Of a DNA stretch of 64,000 nt, positions 17,531-26,686 are shown piece by piece. The stretch covers positions 4,739,001 to 4,803,000 of the forward strand of contig NZ_LT629750.1 in NCBI RefSeq assembly GCF_900105125.1. Reading direction: 5' to 3'. The translations under genes were made by a program, and so were the position numbers. The stretch comes from Bradyrhizobium canariense (GTDB lineage: Bacteria > Pseudomonadota > Alphaproteobacteria > Rhizobiales > Xanthobacteraceae). Below the pieces are notes generated by a model that saw nothing but the letters and a program-made list of their open reading frames with translations, was not told where the DNA came from and ran no database searches. Position 1 is the first letter of the stretch. Each line of letters begins with the position of its first letter.

Positions 17531-17584
17531 AGGCCGGGGACATGTGTGATCCCGGCCTGTGGAAATTTTCCAGGCCGGTTTTTT
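17531..17584 (+). terminator. Riboswitch expression platform: antiterminator/terminator pair
   Basis: Two mutually exclusive hairpins follow the aptamer. Hairpin A pairs 17531-17540 with 17550-17558 (AGGCCGGG with CCCGGCCT). Hairpin B pairs 17554-17564 with 17568-17576 (GGCCT..GGAA with TTCC..AGGCC) and is followed by six T (17579-17584), a Rho-independent terminator. They share 17554-17558, so only one can form. Ligand control of this choice is inferred from layout. Confidence 0.75.
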
Positions 17585-17620
17585 GTGACCATTTTCCAGG
17601 GTGGTCACGACGGAGGTCAC
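17585..17620 (+). promoter_or_regulatory. metZ translation-initiation hairpin
   Basis: GTGACC(A) at 17585-17591 can pair either with (T)GGTCAC at 17602-17608 or with GGTCAC at 17615-17620. The second copy overlaps the ribosome site GGAGG (17612-17616) just before ATG 17621. The two alternatives would expose or hide the ribosome site, so a translational layer of control is possible in addition to the terminator. Confidence 0.5.
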
Positions 17621-18841
17621 ATGTCTGAGACTACAACAACCACGACGAATAAGCCCAAGTCACCCACCGCCCACTATCGGCCCGAAACCCGGCTGGTCCA
17701 TTCCGGCGCGATACGTTCGGAGTTCGGCGAGACGTCCGAGGCGCTGTTTCTGACGCAGGGTTTTATCTATGACAGCGCCGAGCAATGCGAGGCGCGGTTC
17801 AAGGGCGAGGAGCCCGGGTACCTCTATTCACGCTTCTCCAATCCCAATATTTCGATGTTCGAGCGCCGCATGATCGAGCTCGAAGGCGCGGAAGCGGCGC
17901 GCGCCACCGCTACCGGCATGGCCGCGGTGACGACGGCCGTTCTCGCGCCACTGAAGGCCGGCGATCACGTCGTTGCCGCCAAGGCAATGTTCGGATCGTG
18001 TCGCTATGTGGTGGAAGACCTGCTGCCGCGTTACGGCATTGCGTCCACTTTGGTCGATGGTCTCGATCTCGACCAGTGGCGGAAGGCGATACGGCCGAAC
18101 ACAAAAACCTGTTTCCTGGAGAGCCCGACCAATCCGACGCTGGACGTGCTCGATATCGGCGCTATCGCCGAGATCGCGCACCAGGGCGGCGCCCGGCTGA
18201 TCGTTGACAATGTATTTGCAACGCCGATCTGGCAGAGCCCGCTGTCGCTCGGCGCCGACGTCGTGGTGTATTCCGCGACCAAACACATCGACGGCCAGGG
18301 CCGCTGTCTCGGCGGCATCATCCTGTCGTCGGAAGCGTTCATCGCCGAGCACATCCACAATTTCATGCGCCAGACCGGCCCATCGATGTCGCCGTTCAAT
18401 GCCTGGGTATTGCTGAAGGGGCTGGAGACGCTGGCGGTCCGCGTCCGCGCGCAGACCGAAAGCGCGGCAGCCATTGCCGACGTCCTGGCGCAGCATCCGA
18501 AAATCTCGCGGCTGATCTATCCGGGCCGTGACGATCATCCGCAGGCGGCAACGGTGAAGAAGCAGATGCGCGCCGGTTCGACGCTGATCGGATTCGAGAT
18601 CAAGGGCGGCAAGGCAGCGACCTTCCGTGCGCTGAACGCGCTGAAGGTGTCGCGGATTTCAAACAATCTCGGCGATGCCAAGAGCCTCGTCACCCATCCC
18701 GCGACCACGACGCATCAGCGGTTGACCCCGGAGGCTCGCGCCGAACTCGGCATCAGCGAAGGCTTTGTCCGGCTCTCGGTCGGCCTCGAGCATCGCGATG
18801 ACCTGATCGAGGATCTGCAGGCAGCGTTGGAGAAGGCGTGA
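17621..18841 (+). CDS. metZ: O-succinylhomoserine sulfhydrylase
   Basis: 406 residues from ATG 17621 after GGAGG. It is a PLP enzyme of the Cys/Met-metabolism family that makes homocysteine from O-succinylhomoserine and sulphide in methionine synthesis. The family core is clear: YSRFSNPNISMFERRMIELEGAEAARATATGMAA, then AKAMFGSCRYVVEDLLPRYGI, FLESPTNPTLDVLDIGAIAEIA, the PLP-lysine motif VVYSATKHIDGQGRCLGG, and SNNLGDAKSLVTHPATTTHQRL near the end. The SAM-II riboswitch upstream confirms a methionine role. Confidence 0.94.
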   Translation: MSETTTTTTNKPKSPTAHYRPETRLVHSGAIRSEFGETSEALFLTQGFIYDSAEQCEARFKGEEPGYLYSRFSNPNISMFERRMIELEGAEAARATATGMAAVTTAVLAPLKAGDHVVAAKAMFGSCRYVVEDLLPRYGIASTLVDGLDLDQWRKAIRPNTKTCFLESPTNPTLDVLDIGAIAEIAHQGGARLIVDNVFATPIWQSPLSLGADVVVYSATKHIDGQGRCLGGIILSSEAFIAEHIHNFMRQTGPSMSPFNAWVLLKGLETLAVRVRAQTESAAAIADVLAQHPKISRLIYPGRDDHPQAATVKKQMRAGSTLIGFEIKGGKAATFRALNALKVSRISNNLGDAKSLVTHPATTTHQRLTPEARAELGISEGFVRLSVGLEHRDDLIEDLQAALEKA

Positions 18842-18874
18842 GGGGCTGACGGTTCGCCGCGAGACGGCCTCTGA

Positions 18875-18997
18875 CGTCATTGCAAACTAACGGGTCGCGC
18901 GCACGCGCGCCCGATGACAGACTCCGCGAAGCAATTCAGAAGCTACACCGTTATAAGAGCTGGATTGCTTCGTCGCTTGCGCTTCTCGCAATGACGG
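18875..18997. repeat. Dispersed repeat related to CGTCATTCCGG family, copy 4
   Basis: About 120 bp between the convergent metZ and SGNH genes, with ends CGTCATTGC and GCAATGACG. A short internal palindrome GGTCGCGCGCACGCGCGCC and the phrase GGATTGCTTCGTCGCTTGCGC are present. It is a diverged member or a sister family of copies 1-3. Confidence 0.6.
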
Positions 18998-19001
18998 CAC
19001 C

Positions 19002-20057
19002 TCACATCGGCCGGTACTTCTGCACGCTGGACGGCACGTTGACGCCCAGCTTGATCTGGCCCACCGACATGATGATGTCGTCGCCGAGCAACTGGGCGAA
19101 GCAGGCATAGCCCCAGTCGTTCATATGCAGGCCGTCGGCGATCACGAAGCTGTCGATCGGCAGCGCCTGCTCATCATGCCATTCGCGCATCACCTCGAAG
19201 CGCGGAAAAATGCCGACATGGCGAAGCTCTGCGACCTTGTTCAGCAACTTCACCATCCGGCTTGCGCTTTCCGCCCGCTCGTAGACCTTTGGAGAATATT
19301 GCGGATCGACCAGCACGAGATCGGCGCCAGCAGCCTGAATGCGCGCGACGCCATCTTCCACCATCTTTGCAGTTTCCGCAGGATCGAGATTGCGCAGCAC
19401 GGCATTGGTGCCGACCTGCCAGATCACGAGATCCGGTTTCGCATCGATCACCGAGGTCTGGATCCGCTTCATCATTTCCGGCGCGTCCTCACCGCCGACG
19501 CCGCGGTTGAGGACGGTGATGTCGGCGCCCGGATATTTCCGGTGCAACTGCGCCGCCAGCCGGTTGGGATAGGTGAACTCAGGCGACGACGATCCATAAC
19601 CCGCCGTCGAAGACGAGCCGAATGCGACGATGACCACCGGCTGTCCCGCAGCCAGCTTGCCCGCGACATGCGGCAATGATCCCATCGATTTGACACCGCC
19701 CTTCGGAGACAGGCACGGCACGCGGCTGAAAATGTCACCGGCGGATTTTGCGACCGCCTTCACCTTATCGATCGCCCGGCTGGTGATGCTCCTGGGCTGC
19801 GCCGGATTTGCCTGATCGACAGACGCAATATTGCCGGCATTACCAGCACCGGTCGTTTGGGAACCCGGCGCCTTAACGCCTTCGGATTTGGAGTCGTCAG
19901 ATCCGGCAATGTCGGATTTCGCACTATCGGATAACGCAGACTGCTGGGCGGCCTGGACGCGTGTCGGCAGCATCAACGCCGGTGCCAGCAACACGAGCGC
20001 TGCGACGACGGGCGCGGCCAGCGATGTCATTGCGGAAAAAGGGCGGTCGAAACTCAT
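19002..20057 (-). CDS. SGNH/GDSL hydrolase family protein (first)
   Basis: 351 residues from ATG 20057; 16 residues of open frame upstream overlap the preceding gene's end and are not needed. A signal or anchor segment (about 8-40) is followed by an ~80-residue Ser/Ala/Gly-rich linker, then the SGNH domain. Block I is VAFGSSSTAGYGSS (Ser nucleophile), block II VLNRGVGGEDAPE, block III IWQVGTNAVL (oxyanion Asn) and block V DGLHMNDWGYACFA (Asp and His). All four blocks are present, so it should be an active periplasmic esterase or acetyl-transfer enzyme. It is the third gene of an operon with OpgC and a second SGNH protein, so it probably acts on acylated surface or periplasmic glycans. Confidence 0.87.
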   Translation of the reverse strand: MSFDRPFSAMTSLAAPVVAALVLLAPALMLPTRVQAAQQSALSDSAKSDIAGSDDSKSEGVKAPGSQTTGAGNAGNIASVDQANPAQPRSITSRAIDKVKAVAKSAGDIFSRVPCLSPKGGVKSMGSLPHVAGKLAAGQPVVIVAFGSSSTAGYGSSSPEFTYPNRLAAQLHRKYPGADITVLNRGVGGEDAPEMMKRIQTSVIDAKPDLVIWQVGTNAVLRNLDPAETAKMVEDGVARIQAAGADLVLVDPQYSPKVYERAESASRMVKLLNKVAELRHVGIFPRFEVMREWHDEQALPIDSFVIADGLHMNDWGYACFAQLLGDDIIMSVGQIKLGVNVPSSVQKYRPM

Positions 20058-20070
20058 TAACGCTGAATCC

Positions 20071-20937
20071 TCAATTCTGCTGGGCCGTGTTGATGTGAGC
20101 TGCATCGATCACAAACGTCGACAACGCACGGCCCAGGCAATCATGAACACGCTTCGCAAGCTCGAGGCCATGCGACGCGCTGAAAAAGTCGAAATCTCCC
20201 GAGTCATTCCATTGATGCATGATGGCGAACCGGTCGAATAGCGGAACGTTGTACTGCTGTGCCACCACGCGCATATTATCTAGGTAGGGCGGCGCAGAAA
20301 TCATCGATTCCGTGCGCGGGCTATATTGCAGATTCATTAAAATCACGTCGGCTCCCGCCTTTTGCAGCGCAGCAACTCCATCGTCGACCGCGCCACGAAA
20401 ATCATCGGGATCGATAGACCGCATAGCATCGACGGTACCGGTCTGCCAGATCACTAAAGTAGGCTTTTTGTCTTCCATTAACTTAACGAATTCGGCGGCC
20501 ACCTCCTCGGCGGTTTTCTTGGACCGTAATTCTACGGATATGTTGATCGGGACAGAAGGTAATTTCTCTTTCAGGATCGCCTGCAACCGGGCCGGATAGG
20601 CACTCGCTTCCGAAGCGGTAATGGTCGACGACCGGCTGCCAATCACCAGAATATCCAGTGGACGGCTGTTTTTTACGGCATCCGCGACTTTTGGCAGCGT
20701 ACTGTCGGTCGTAAGCAGATAGGCCGGGACATCGCAGGCCTGGGCGGCATCTTGGGGAGTGGCTGGGGGAGCAGCCTGTGGAGCGACAGCGGGAGTGGCT
20801 TGGGAATCATCTTGTGGAGCGGGCTGCGAAGCGCCTTGTGGGGCACCTTGGGAAGCATCCTCAGCGCGAGCGAATGTTGCGGTTAAAAAACCCGCCAGCA
20901 GCATCAATCCCAGGATTGCTCCCGAGCTGAACCTCAT
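20071..20937 (-). CDS. SGNH/GDSL hydrolase-like protein (second, degenerate)
   Basis: 288 residues from ATG 20937, which overlaps the opgC stop by four bases (ATGA) and has a strong GGGGGAG site inside opgC. A signal peptide (about 1-25, ending FARA) is followed by a repetitive low-complexity linker of Q/A/P/S (APQGASQPAPQ-type repeats) and an SGNH-like domain. Block I is LVIGSRSSTITAS and block III IWQTGTVDAM, so the oxyanion Asn is replaced. The block V position reads SASHGLELAKR, with no clear catalytic Asp. It may be a non-catalytic partner or have altered activity. The next SGNH gene starts 13 bp after its stop. Confidence 0.82.
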   Translation of the reverse strand: MRFSSGAILGLMLLAGFLTATFARAEDASQGAPQGASQPAPQDDSQATPAVAPQAAPPATPQDAAQACDVPAYLLTTDSTLPKVADAVKNSRPLDILVIGSRSSTITASEASAYPARLQAILKEKLPSVPINISVELRSKKTAEEVAAEFVKLMEDKKPTLVIWQTGTVDAMRSIDPDDFRGAVDDGVAALQKAGADVILMNLQYSPRTESMISAPPYLDNMRVVAQQYNVPLFDRFAIMHQWNDSGDFDFFSASHGLELAKRVHDCLGRALSTFVIDAAHINTAQQN

Positions 20938-22202
20938 AAGCTCCCCCCCGCCATATCGGCGTTGCCGACGGTGCTTTTTGTACGTGATGCACTCTTGTCT
21001 GCCGAATGTTTGTACCACGAAAAAAGCCATGCCGCGCCCGACATAATGACGATTCCAGAGATGCTGACGACGAAATGCATTCCGGCGCCGCCGGAGACTT
21101 CGGCCAGTATGAAATGTCCTGCGAACGCAAGAAACACGCCGAGACAGAAGATTTCCAGCGAATGCTGCCCGCACAGGATCAGCGGCCGCAGCCAGGGCGA
21201 CTTCAGGCCGGCCCAATCCTTGGGCAGGAAGCGCACGGTAACGGCCGCCAGCGCCAGAAAATGTGCGAACCTCAACACGTCTAGGTCGGTCTTGTTGATG
21301 GGATACATCCATTGCTCGAGCCAGCGCGGCATCAGGAAACTTAGCTGCGGCAGGTACCAGGTCAGCGTGACGCAAAACGCCGCGAATAGATAGGCGAGCG
21401 AGATCCACAGCGTGATCCGCGACGCGAGGATTCGCGACATTCGCCTGGCGCCCCCTTGCGCGCACCACGCACCGAACACGAACAGCAATTGCCAGGCGAA
21501 CGGATTGAAGGCCCAAACGCCGTTCGGATAGGCCGACAGATACAGGTCGTATTGCCAAGTGACCGCATACAGTAACACCGACAGCGCCAGCGTGACGTCA
21601 GGCCTCCACTTCATCAGCCACAGTATCAGCGGCAGGAAAAGCATCAGCACGATATAGAGCGGCAATACGTCCATGTTGACCGGGCGGAATCTCAACAGCA
21701 ACGCCTGGACGATGGTGACGTCCGGTTGCTTGAGAAAATCCATGATGCCCATTTCTTCGGTGTAGAGCGGGTTCTCGAAACTGGTTGCGACATAGGAAAT
21801 CTCCGCGAGAAAGATCGTGAACAAAAACACATGCGCGACATAGATCTGCCAGACCCGCCGCAGGATACGCGCAGTCGCGACCACGAAGCCGGCCTCGCGC
21901 ATCGCGCGGCCATAAACGAACGCGGCGGTGTAACCGGAGATGAAAATGAATATTTCGGTGGCGTCGCTGAATCCGTAGTTGCGGATCGTGAGCCAGGTCA
22001 GGAGGTTGGGCGGCAGATGATCGATGAAGATCAGCCACAATGCGAGGCCGCGAAACAGATCGAGCCGCAGCTCACGCTCGCTGACCGCGGGAAGTGAAAT
22101 GGCCGGCGCAGTATCGGCCGGTGCCGGCGCGAGGTCTCGCGCGGCCGCATCCGCGGCGTCCGCGAGTGGTGGTCCGGCAATTCGATCGGCAACGGACGTC
22201 AT
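20934..22202 (-). CDS. opgC: OpgC family membrane acyltransferase
   Basis: 422 residues from ATG 22202 (a GTG at 22235 is possible). About ten membrane helices and the acyltransferase-3-like core ELRLDLFRGLALWLIFIDHLPPNLLTWLTIRNYGFSDATEIFIFISGYTAAFVYG match OpgC, which succinylates osmoregulated periplasmic glucans from the membrane. The conserved RGLALxxIFxDH motif carries the likely catalytic His. It is the first gene of a coupled three-gene operon: its stop overlaps the start of the degenerate SGNH gene. OpgG/OpgH are not in the window, so the acceptor glycan is not proven. Confidence 0.88.
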   Translation of the reverse strand: MTSVADRIAGPPLADAADAAARDLAPAPADTAPAISLPAVSERELRLDLFRGLALWLIFIDHLPPNLLTWLTIRNYGFSDATEIFIFISGYTAAFVYGRAMREAGFVVATARILRRVWQIYVAHVFLFTIFLAEISYVATSFENPLYTEEMGIMDFLKQPDVTIVQALLLRFRPVNMDVLPLYIVLMLFLPLILWLMKWRPDVTLALSVLLYAVTWQYDLYLSAYPNGVWAFNPFAWQLLFVFGAWCAQGGARRMSRILASRITLWISLAYLFAAFCVTLTWYLPQLSFLMPRWLEQWMYPINKTDLDVLRFAHFLALAAVTVRFLPKDWAGLKSPWLRPLILCGQHSLEIFCLGVFLAFAGHFILAEVSGGAGMHFVVSISGIVIMSGAAWLFSWYKHSADKSASRTKSTVGNADMAGGSL

Positions 22203-22444
22203 CTGGAACCGTTTGGAATAAGGTGGTTTTCGCACGTTCGCGCGATGCGAAACACCGTATCGGCCGATAGTAGCGGCCTCGGGATCGCAGGCAAGTTACG
22301 GGGGGTTAAGGCAGGCGCGATTTAGGCCCGAACTATGGTCAAACGACGGTTGCATACAACGACATTACCGCCCGCACGCTACGGCAATTGGTTCCACCGG
22401 GTCTTTTCGATATGATGCCCACAGATTCCAGAAAGTTTGCCCAG

Positions 22445-22837
22445 ATGTACCGCGCCGTTACCCATCAGATCGAAGTGACCGTCGAACCGAACTTCATGCC
22501 GGAACGTTCGTCGGTCGAAAGATCTCAGTATTTTTGGTCTTACACCATCGTCATCGTCAACGCCGGTGCGGAGACGGTGCAATTGCGGACGCGGCACTGG
22601 GTTATCACCGACGCTTCGGGCCGGAAGCAGGAGGTCCGTGGTGAGGGCGTGGTCGGCGAACAGCCCGTGCTCGCGCCGGGCGAGCGCTTCGAATACACCA
22701 GCGGCGTGCCGCTTCCGACCGCGTCGGGATTCATGGCCGGCCGTTACCAGATGGTCAGCGAAAGCGGCGAGCGCTTCGAGGTCGATGTGCCGACGTTTTC
22801 ACTCGACAGTCCCGACAGCAAGCGGGTGCTGAATTAA
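22445..22837 (+). CDS. apaG: Co2+/Mg2+ efflux protein ApaG
   Basis: 130 residues from ATG 22445; the frame opens earlier but ApaG proteins start near MYRAVTHQIEVTVEPNF. The whole chain is the single ApaG fibronectin-III-like domain: FWSYTIVIVNAGAETVQLRTRHWVITDASG, VRGEGVVGEQPVLAPGERFEYTSG and VPLPTASGFMAGRYQMV. It is a soluble protein linked genetically to Co2+ resistance and Mg2+ efflux; its direct function is not settled. It converges on hslO with 15 bp between stops. Confidence 0.93.
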   Translation: MYRAVTHQIEVTVEPNFMPERSSVERSQYFWSYTIVIVNAGAETVQLRTRHWVITDASGRKQEVRGEGVVGEQPVLAPGERFEYTSGVPLPTASGFMAGRYQMVSESGERFEVDVPTFSLDSPDSKRVLN

Positions 22838-22852
22838 TGACGGAGATAAGCC

Positions 22853-23860
22853 CTACTCCACGCCGGCTTCGTCAGGCGTGAAGTCATAGATCGAGCTGCA
22901 GAATTCGCAGGTCACGACCACCTTGCCGTCCTTCACCATGTCGGCGCGGTCCTGAGGCGCAAAGCTCTTGAGCATCGCCGAGACAGCATCCCGCGAGCAC
23001 GAGCATTGCGCACGCAACGGCAGCGGCGAAAACACCCGCACTCCGCGCTCATGAAACAGCCGATATAACAGACGTTCGCCCGACAGATCCGGATCGATCA
23101 GTTCGACATCTTCCACGGTCGAAATCAGCGACTGGCCTTCGACCCAGGCGTCGTCTTCCGCAACCGTGTGGGTGACGACGCCCTCCGGCGCATCGCCCGG
23201 ATGCAAATCAGGCTGCCGCGCCCGTTCGGGTGCTTTCGGCAGAAATTGCAGCAACATTCCGCCAGCGCGCCAGTGATGTTTTGGGCCTTCGCCGCCGCGC
23301 CATTCCTCACCGACCGCAAGCCGCACCCGCGTCGGAATTTGCTCGGAGCGCAGGAAATATTCATGCGCGGCATCTTCCAGATTGCCGCCATCGAGCGCCA
23401 CCAGCCCCTGATAGCGGCTCATGTCCGGCCCCTGATCGATGGTCATCGCAAGATGGCCTTTTCCCAGCAGGGCTGCGGAATTCTGACCAGCCGTTAGCCG
23501 CTTGGCGTCGTAACGCGCATAGGCGCGCAAGCGGTCCGGCGCCTGGAAGTCGACGATCAAAAACGACACCGGACCATCGGTCTGGGTTTGCAGGATGAAG
23601 CGGCCGTCGAATTTTAGTGCCGAGCCGAGCAGCGTCGTCAGCACGATCGCCTCGCCGAGCAATTTGCCGACCGGTGGCGGATAATCGTGCTTGGTGAGGA
23701 TCTCGTCGAGCGCGGGGCCGAGACGGGTCAGGCGGCCGCGCAGATCGAGCGCACTAACCTCGAAGGGCAGCACCGCGTCGTCGACCGGCACCGCCGACGG
23801 CGCACGGATCGGGGTTTCAGTTTCAACGGAGATTTTGATGTCGGGGGATTGTGAGGTCAT
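22853..23860 (-). CDS. hslO: Hsp33 redox-regulated chaperone
   Basis: 335 residues. The N-terminal HSP33 domain (LPFEVSALDLRGRLTRLGPALDEIL, GEAIVLTTLLGSALKFDGRF, TDGPVSFLIVDF) is followed by the C-terminal redox switch with its four zinc-binding Cys, CSCS and CEFC. Zinc release and disulphide formation under oxidation turn on holdase activity in the cytoplasm. An N-terminal extension of about 25 residues is longer than in E. coli. It lies downstream of the argD-argF pair on the same strand after about 210 bp of repeat-like sequence, so it is probably independent or weakly linked. Confidence 0.93.
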   Translation of the reverse strand: MTSQSPDIKISVETETPIRAPSAVPVDDAVLPFEVSALDLRGRLTRLGPALDEILTKHDYPPPVGKLLGEAIVLTTLLGSALKFDGRFILQTQTDGPVSFLIVDFQAPDRLRAYARYDAKRLTAGQNSAALLGKGHLAMTIDQGPDMSRYQGLVALDGGNLEDAAHEYFLRSEQIPTRVRLAVGEEWRGGEGPKHHWRAGGMLLQFLPKAPERARQPDLHPGDAPEGVVTHTVAEDDAWVEGQSLISTVEDVELIDPDLSGERLLYRLFHERGVRVFSPLPLRAQCSCSRDAVSAMLKSFAPQDRADMVKDGKVVVTCEFCSSIYDFTPDEAGVE

Positions 23861-24071
23861 GGCGCTTTATCTGGGGTCGGCGGGCGCAGAACGAAAGGGT
23901 CGAAAAACGGCGAAATATTCCACGAATCGTGCCCGCGAACGCGGGGAGGTATGCTCCCGGCGTCATGTGCTGCGGAAGATATCCACCACGACGCAGAAAC
24001 GAGAGACCTCGCGGCATGATCCCGGTATTCGCCGGGACAACGCCGTCATCGTGCTCAATCCAAACGCTGCC

Positions 24072-24998
24072 TCACGCCACCGCGTCGAAGCACCATGCCA
24101 GAATGCCCTTTTGGGCATGCAGGCGATTTTCCGCCTCATCGAACACGACCGATTGCGGACCATCGATCACCTCGTCGGTGACTTCTTCGCCGCGATGGGC
24201 GGGCAGGCAATGCATGAACAACGCGTCGGGCTTCGCCAGCGACATCAGCTGGGCGTTGACCTGATACGGCCGCAGCAGATTGTGGCGGTGCTCGCCGTCC
24301 TTGTCGCCCATCGAGACCCAGGTGTCGGTCACCACGCAATCGGCGTCACGCACGGCTTGTTCCGGATCATTGCCGAGCACGACCGGCGCGTGGGTTGCCT
24401 TGATCCAGTCCTTCATCGCCTTGTTCGGTGCGAGTTGCGGCGGGGTCGCAATGTTGAGCGTGAATTTGAACCGCTCTGCCGCATGCGCCCATGACGCCAG
24501 CACGTTGTTATCGTCACCGCTCCACGCGATGGTGCGCCCCTCGATCGGGCCACGATGCTCTTCGAATGTCATCAGATCCGCCATCACCTGGCAGGGGTGC
24601 GAGCGCCGTGTCAGCCCGTTGATGACAGGCACGGTGGCGTGCGCGGCGAGCTCCAGCAGCGCGTCGTGGCTGAGAATGCGGATCATGATCGCATCGACGT
24701 AACGCGACAGCACCCGCGCCGTGTCAGCGATGGTTTCGCCGCGGCCAAGCTGCATTTCTGCGCCGGTCAGCATGATCGCCTCACCGCCGAGTTGGCGCAT
24801 GCCGACATCGAACGACACCCGGGTGCGGGTCGAGGGCTTCTCGAAGATCATGGCGAGCGTCTTGCCTTCGAGCGGCTTGGCGGGCTTGTCATGTGCCTTC
24901 AGCTTCGCCTTCATGGCGACGCTTGCCGCGAGCATGTTGCGCAGTTCTTTGGTCGGAAGCTCGTTCAGATCGAGAAAATGACGCAGAGCTTTGCTCAT
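24072..24998 (-). CDS. argF: Ornithine carbamoyltransferase
   Basis: 308 residues. It makes citrulline from ornithine and carbamoyl phosphate in arginine synthesis. Family motifs are complete: [21 protein letters not shown] (carbamoyl phosphate binding, S-T-R-T-R), [18 protein letters not shown] (H-P-C-Q) and [19 protein letters not shown] (H-C-L-P). Its ATG shares one base with the argD stop (TAATG), so the two genes are translationally coupled. Confidence 0.95.
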   Translation of the reverse strand: MSKALRHFLDLNELPTKELRNMLAASVAMKAKLKAHDKPAKPLEGKTLAMIFEKPSTRTRVSFDVGMRQLGGEAIMLTGAEMQLGRGETIADTARVLSRYVDAIMIRILSHDALLELAAHATVPVINGLTRRSHPCQVMADLMTFEEHRGPIEGRTIAWSGDDNNVLASWAHAAERFKFTLNIATPPQLAPNKAMKDWIKATHAPVVLGNDPEQAVRDADCVVTDTWVSMGDKDGEHRHNLLRPYQVNAQLMSLAKPDALFMHCLPAHRGEEVTDEVIDGPQSVVFDEAENRLHAQKGILAWCFDAVA

Positions 24999-26206
24999 TA
25001 TCCCGCCGCCTGTTTCAACTGATTGCCGGAAAGTGCGGCGCAGGCGCGATCGAGCCGCTGCACGGCCTCCTCGATCTCCGCTTCGGTCACGATCAACGGC
25101 GGCAGGAAGCGCACCACATTATCACCGGCGCCGACCGTGAGCAGTTTCTGATCGCGCAACGCGTTGACGAGATCACCCGACGGCACCACGGCCTTCAGAC
25201 CGATCAGCAATCCCTCGCCGCGCACCTCCGTGAGCACCTTGGGATAACGATCGACCACTGAAGCCAGTTTCTGTTTGAGCAGCAGCGACATCTTCTGCGC
25301 GTGCTCGAAAAAGCCAGGCTTGAGCATGACGTCGAGCACCGCGTTCGCGGCGGCGACGGCAAGCGGATTGCCGCCGAACGTCGAACCGTGCGAACCCGGC
25401 GTCATGCCGGATGCAGCTTCCGCCGTCGCGAGACAAGCCCCGATTGGAAAGCCGCCGCCAAGCGCTTTCGCCAGCGGCATCACATCGGGCGTAACGCCGA
25501 GGCGTTTATAGGCGAACAGCTCGCCGGTGCGGCCCATACCGGTCTGCACTTCGTCGAAGATCAACAGCAGGCCGTTGTCGTCGCAGAGCTGGCGCAACGC
25601 CTTGAAGAATGCATGCGGTGCGGCACGCACGCCGCCTTCGCCTTGCAGCGCCTCGATCAGGATGCCCGCGGTCTGCGGACCGATCGCTTTCTTGACGGCG
25701 TCAAGATCGCCAAGCGCGACCTGGTCGAAGCCATCCAGCGGCGGCCCAAAACCTTCGAGATATTTCGGTGAGCCGGTCGCCGCCAGCGTCCCCAGCGTTC
25801 TGCCGTGAAACGCGCCTTCGAACGTGATGATGCGATAGCGTTCGGGGCGACCTTTGGCGGCGTGATATCTGCGCGTGATCTTGATCGCGCATTCCATCGC
25901 CTCGGCGCCGGAGTTGGCGAAGAACACGAAGTCGGCAAAGCTTTGTTCGCACAGTCTTGCGGCGAGCCGTTCGCCATCCGGGCTCTTGAACAAATTGGAC
26001 ATGTGCCACAGCTTGGTGGCCTGTTCCTGCAGGGCTGCGACCAGATACGGATGCGCGTGGCCGAGTGCGTTTACCGCAACGCCGGAGGTGAAATCGAGAT
26101 AGCGCTCACCGTTGGTTGCGATCAGCCATGCGCCTTCGCCGCGCTCAAAACCGAGATCGACTCTGGCAAATACGGGAAGCAAATGCGACGTGGCGCTCTT
26201 GGTCAT
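24998..26206 (-). CDS. argD: Acetylornithine transaminase
   Basis: 402 residues from ATG 26206 (a GTG at 26215 is possible). It is a class III PLP aminotransferase converting N-acetylglutamate semialdehyde to N-acetylornithine. Motifs include [65 protein letters not shown] and the PLP-lysine region [18 protein letters not shown], then [18 protein letters not shown]. It is the first gene of the argD-argF pair. A hairpin followed by a T-rich tract lies 65-100 bp upstream on the same strand. Confidence 0.93.
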   Translation of the reverse strand: MTKSATSHLLPVFARVDLGFERGEGAWLIATNGERYLDFTSGVAVNALGHAHPYLVAALQEQATKLWHMSNLFKSPDGERLAARLCEQSFADFVFFANSGAEAMECAIKITRRYHAAKGRPERYRIITFEGAFHGRTLGTLAATGSPKYLEGFGPPLDGFDQVALGDLDAVKKAIGPQTAGILIEALQGEGGVRAAPHAFFKALRQLCDDNGLLLIFDEVQTGMGRTGELFAYKRLGVTPDVMPLAKALGGGFPIGACLATAEAASGMTPGSHGSTFGGNPLAVAAANAVLDVMLKPGFFEHAQKMSLLLKQKLASVVDRYPKVLTEVRGEGLLIGLKAVVPSGDLVNALRDQKLLTVGAGDNVVRFLPPLIVTEAEIEEAVQRLDRACAALSGNQLKQAAG

Positions 26207-26686
26207 GGCGATCACTGAAAGTTAGAGCCGACTGCAATGCGCGAATTGCGCGATGCAGCAACAATAGGCCGGAAAACAAAACGTGCCGCCTTTTAGGGGC
26301 GGCACGTGGCGGGCATTCTATGCGCACGGCGATAAGTGTCAACCGGCCACAGGGCGTCCAAACTGCCACTGTCAAGATTCCGAATCTCCGTAAGATCCCG
26401 GTGCGGTGGAAAAATCGAATTGCAATGATTAAATCACGGAACATGTGGACGCACAGACGCGGACTCTTGCGCCCGAGTCACGCCATATTGTAGCGTCTGG
26501 GCTGTCGGGTACGACATCTCGTGCGGCGGATCTGATCCTCTAAGTCCTATGTGTTCGGCGTACACGTTCGGGCGCGCTTTCTGCGCCCGGCGAGGGCTAA
26601 GGGATTCTGACCGCAGGGATTTTTAGAGATTTAGATCGCAGCGCCGTCCCAGGTAATGGCCGGTGCGACGCGAAGGGATGAATGCG
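26207..26686. other. argD-gcrA divergent intergenic region
   Basis: This 480-bp gap between divergent genes has no convincing gene. On the argD side lies a perfect 10-bp hairpin at 26281-26307 followed on the minus strand by a T-rich tract. On the gcrA side lies a 7-bp hairpin (CGGGCGC 26569-26575 with GCGCCCG 26583-26589) about 100 bp before gcrA. The 99-codon minus-strand frame here runs into argD in another frame and is probably not a gene. Confidence 0.6.
26274..26307 (-). terminator. Terminator-like hairpin in the argD leader
   Basis: 26281-26290 (ACGTGCCGCC) pairs perfectly with 26298-26307 (GGCGGCACGT) around a 7-base loop. Read on the minus strand the stem is followed by TTTGTTTT (26274-26280). 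It therefore looks like a Rho-independent terminator pointing toward argD, 68 bp before its start, which would fit attenuation. No ligand-binding fold or leader peptide is obvious. Confidence 0.5.

Noticed and set aside
26145-26444. 99-codon minus-strand frame in the argD leader as an attenuator peptide or gene
   Set aside because: It overlaps the argD start in another frame and its Arg codons are not clustered as in leader peptides; no ribosome site was found.
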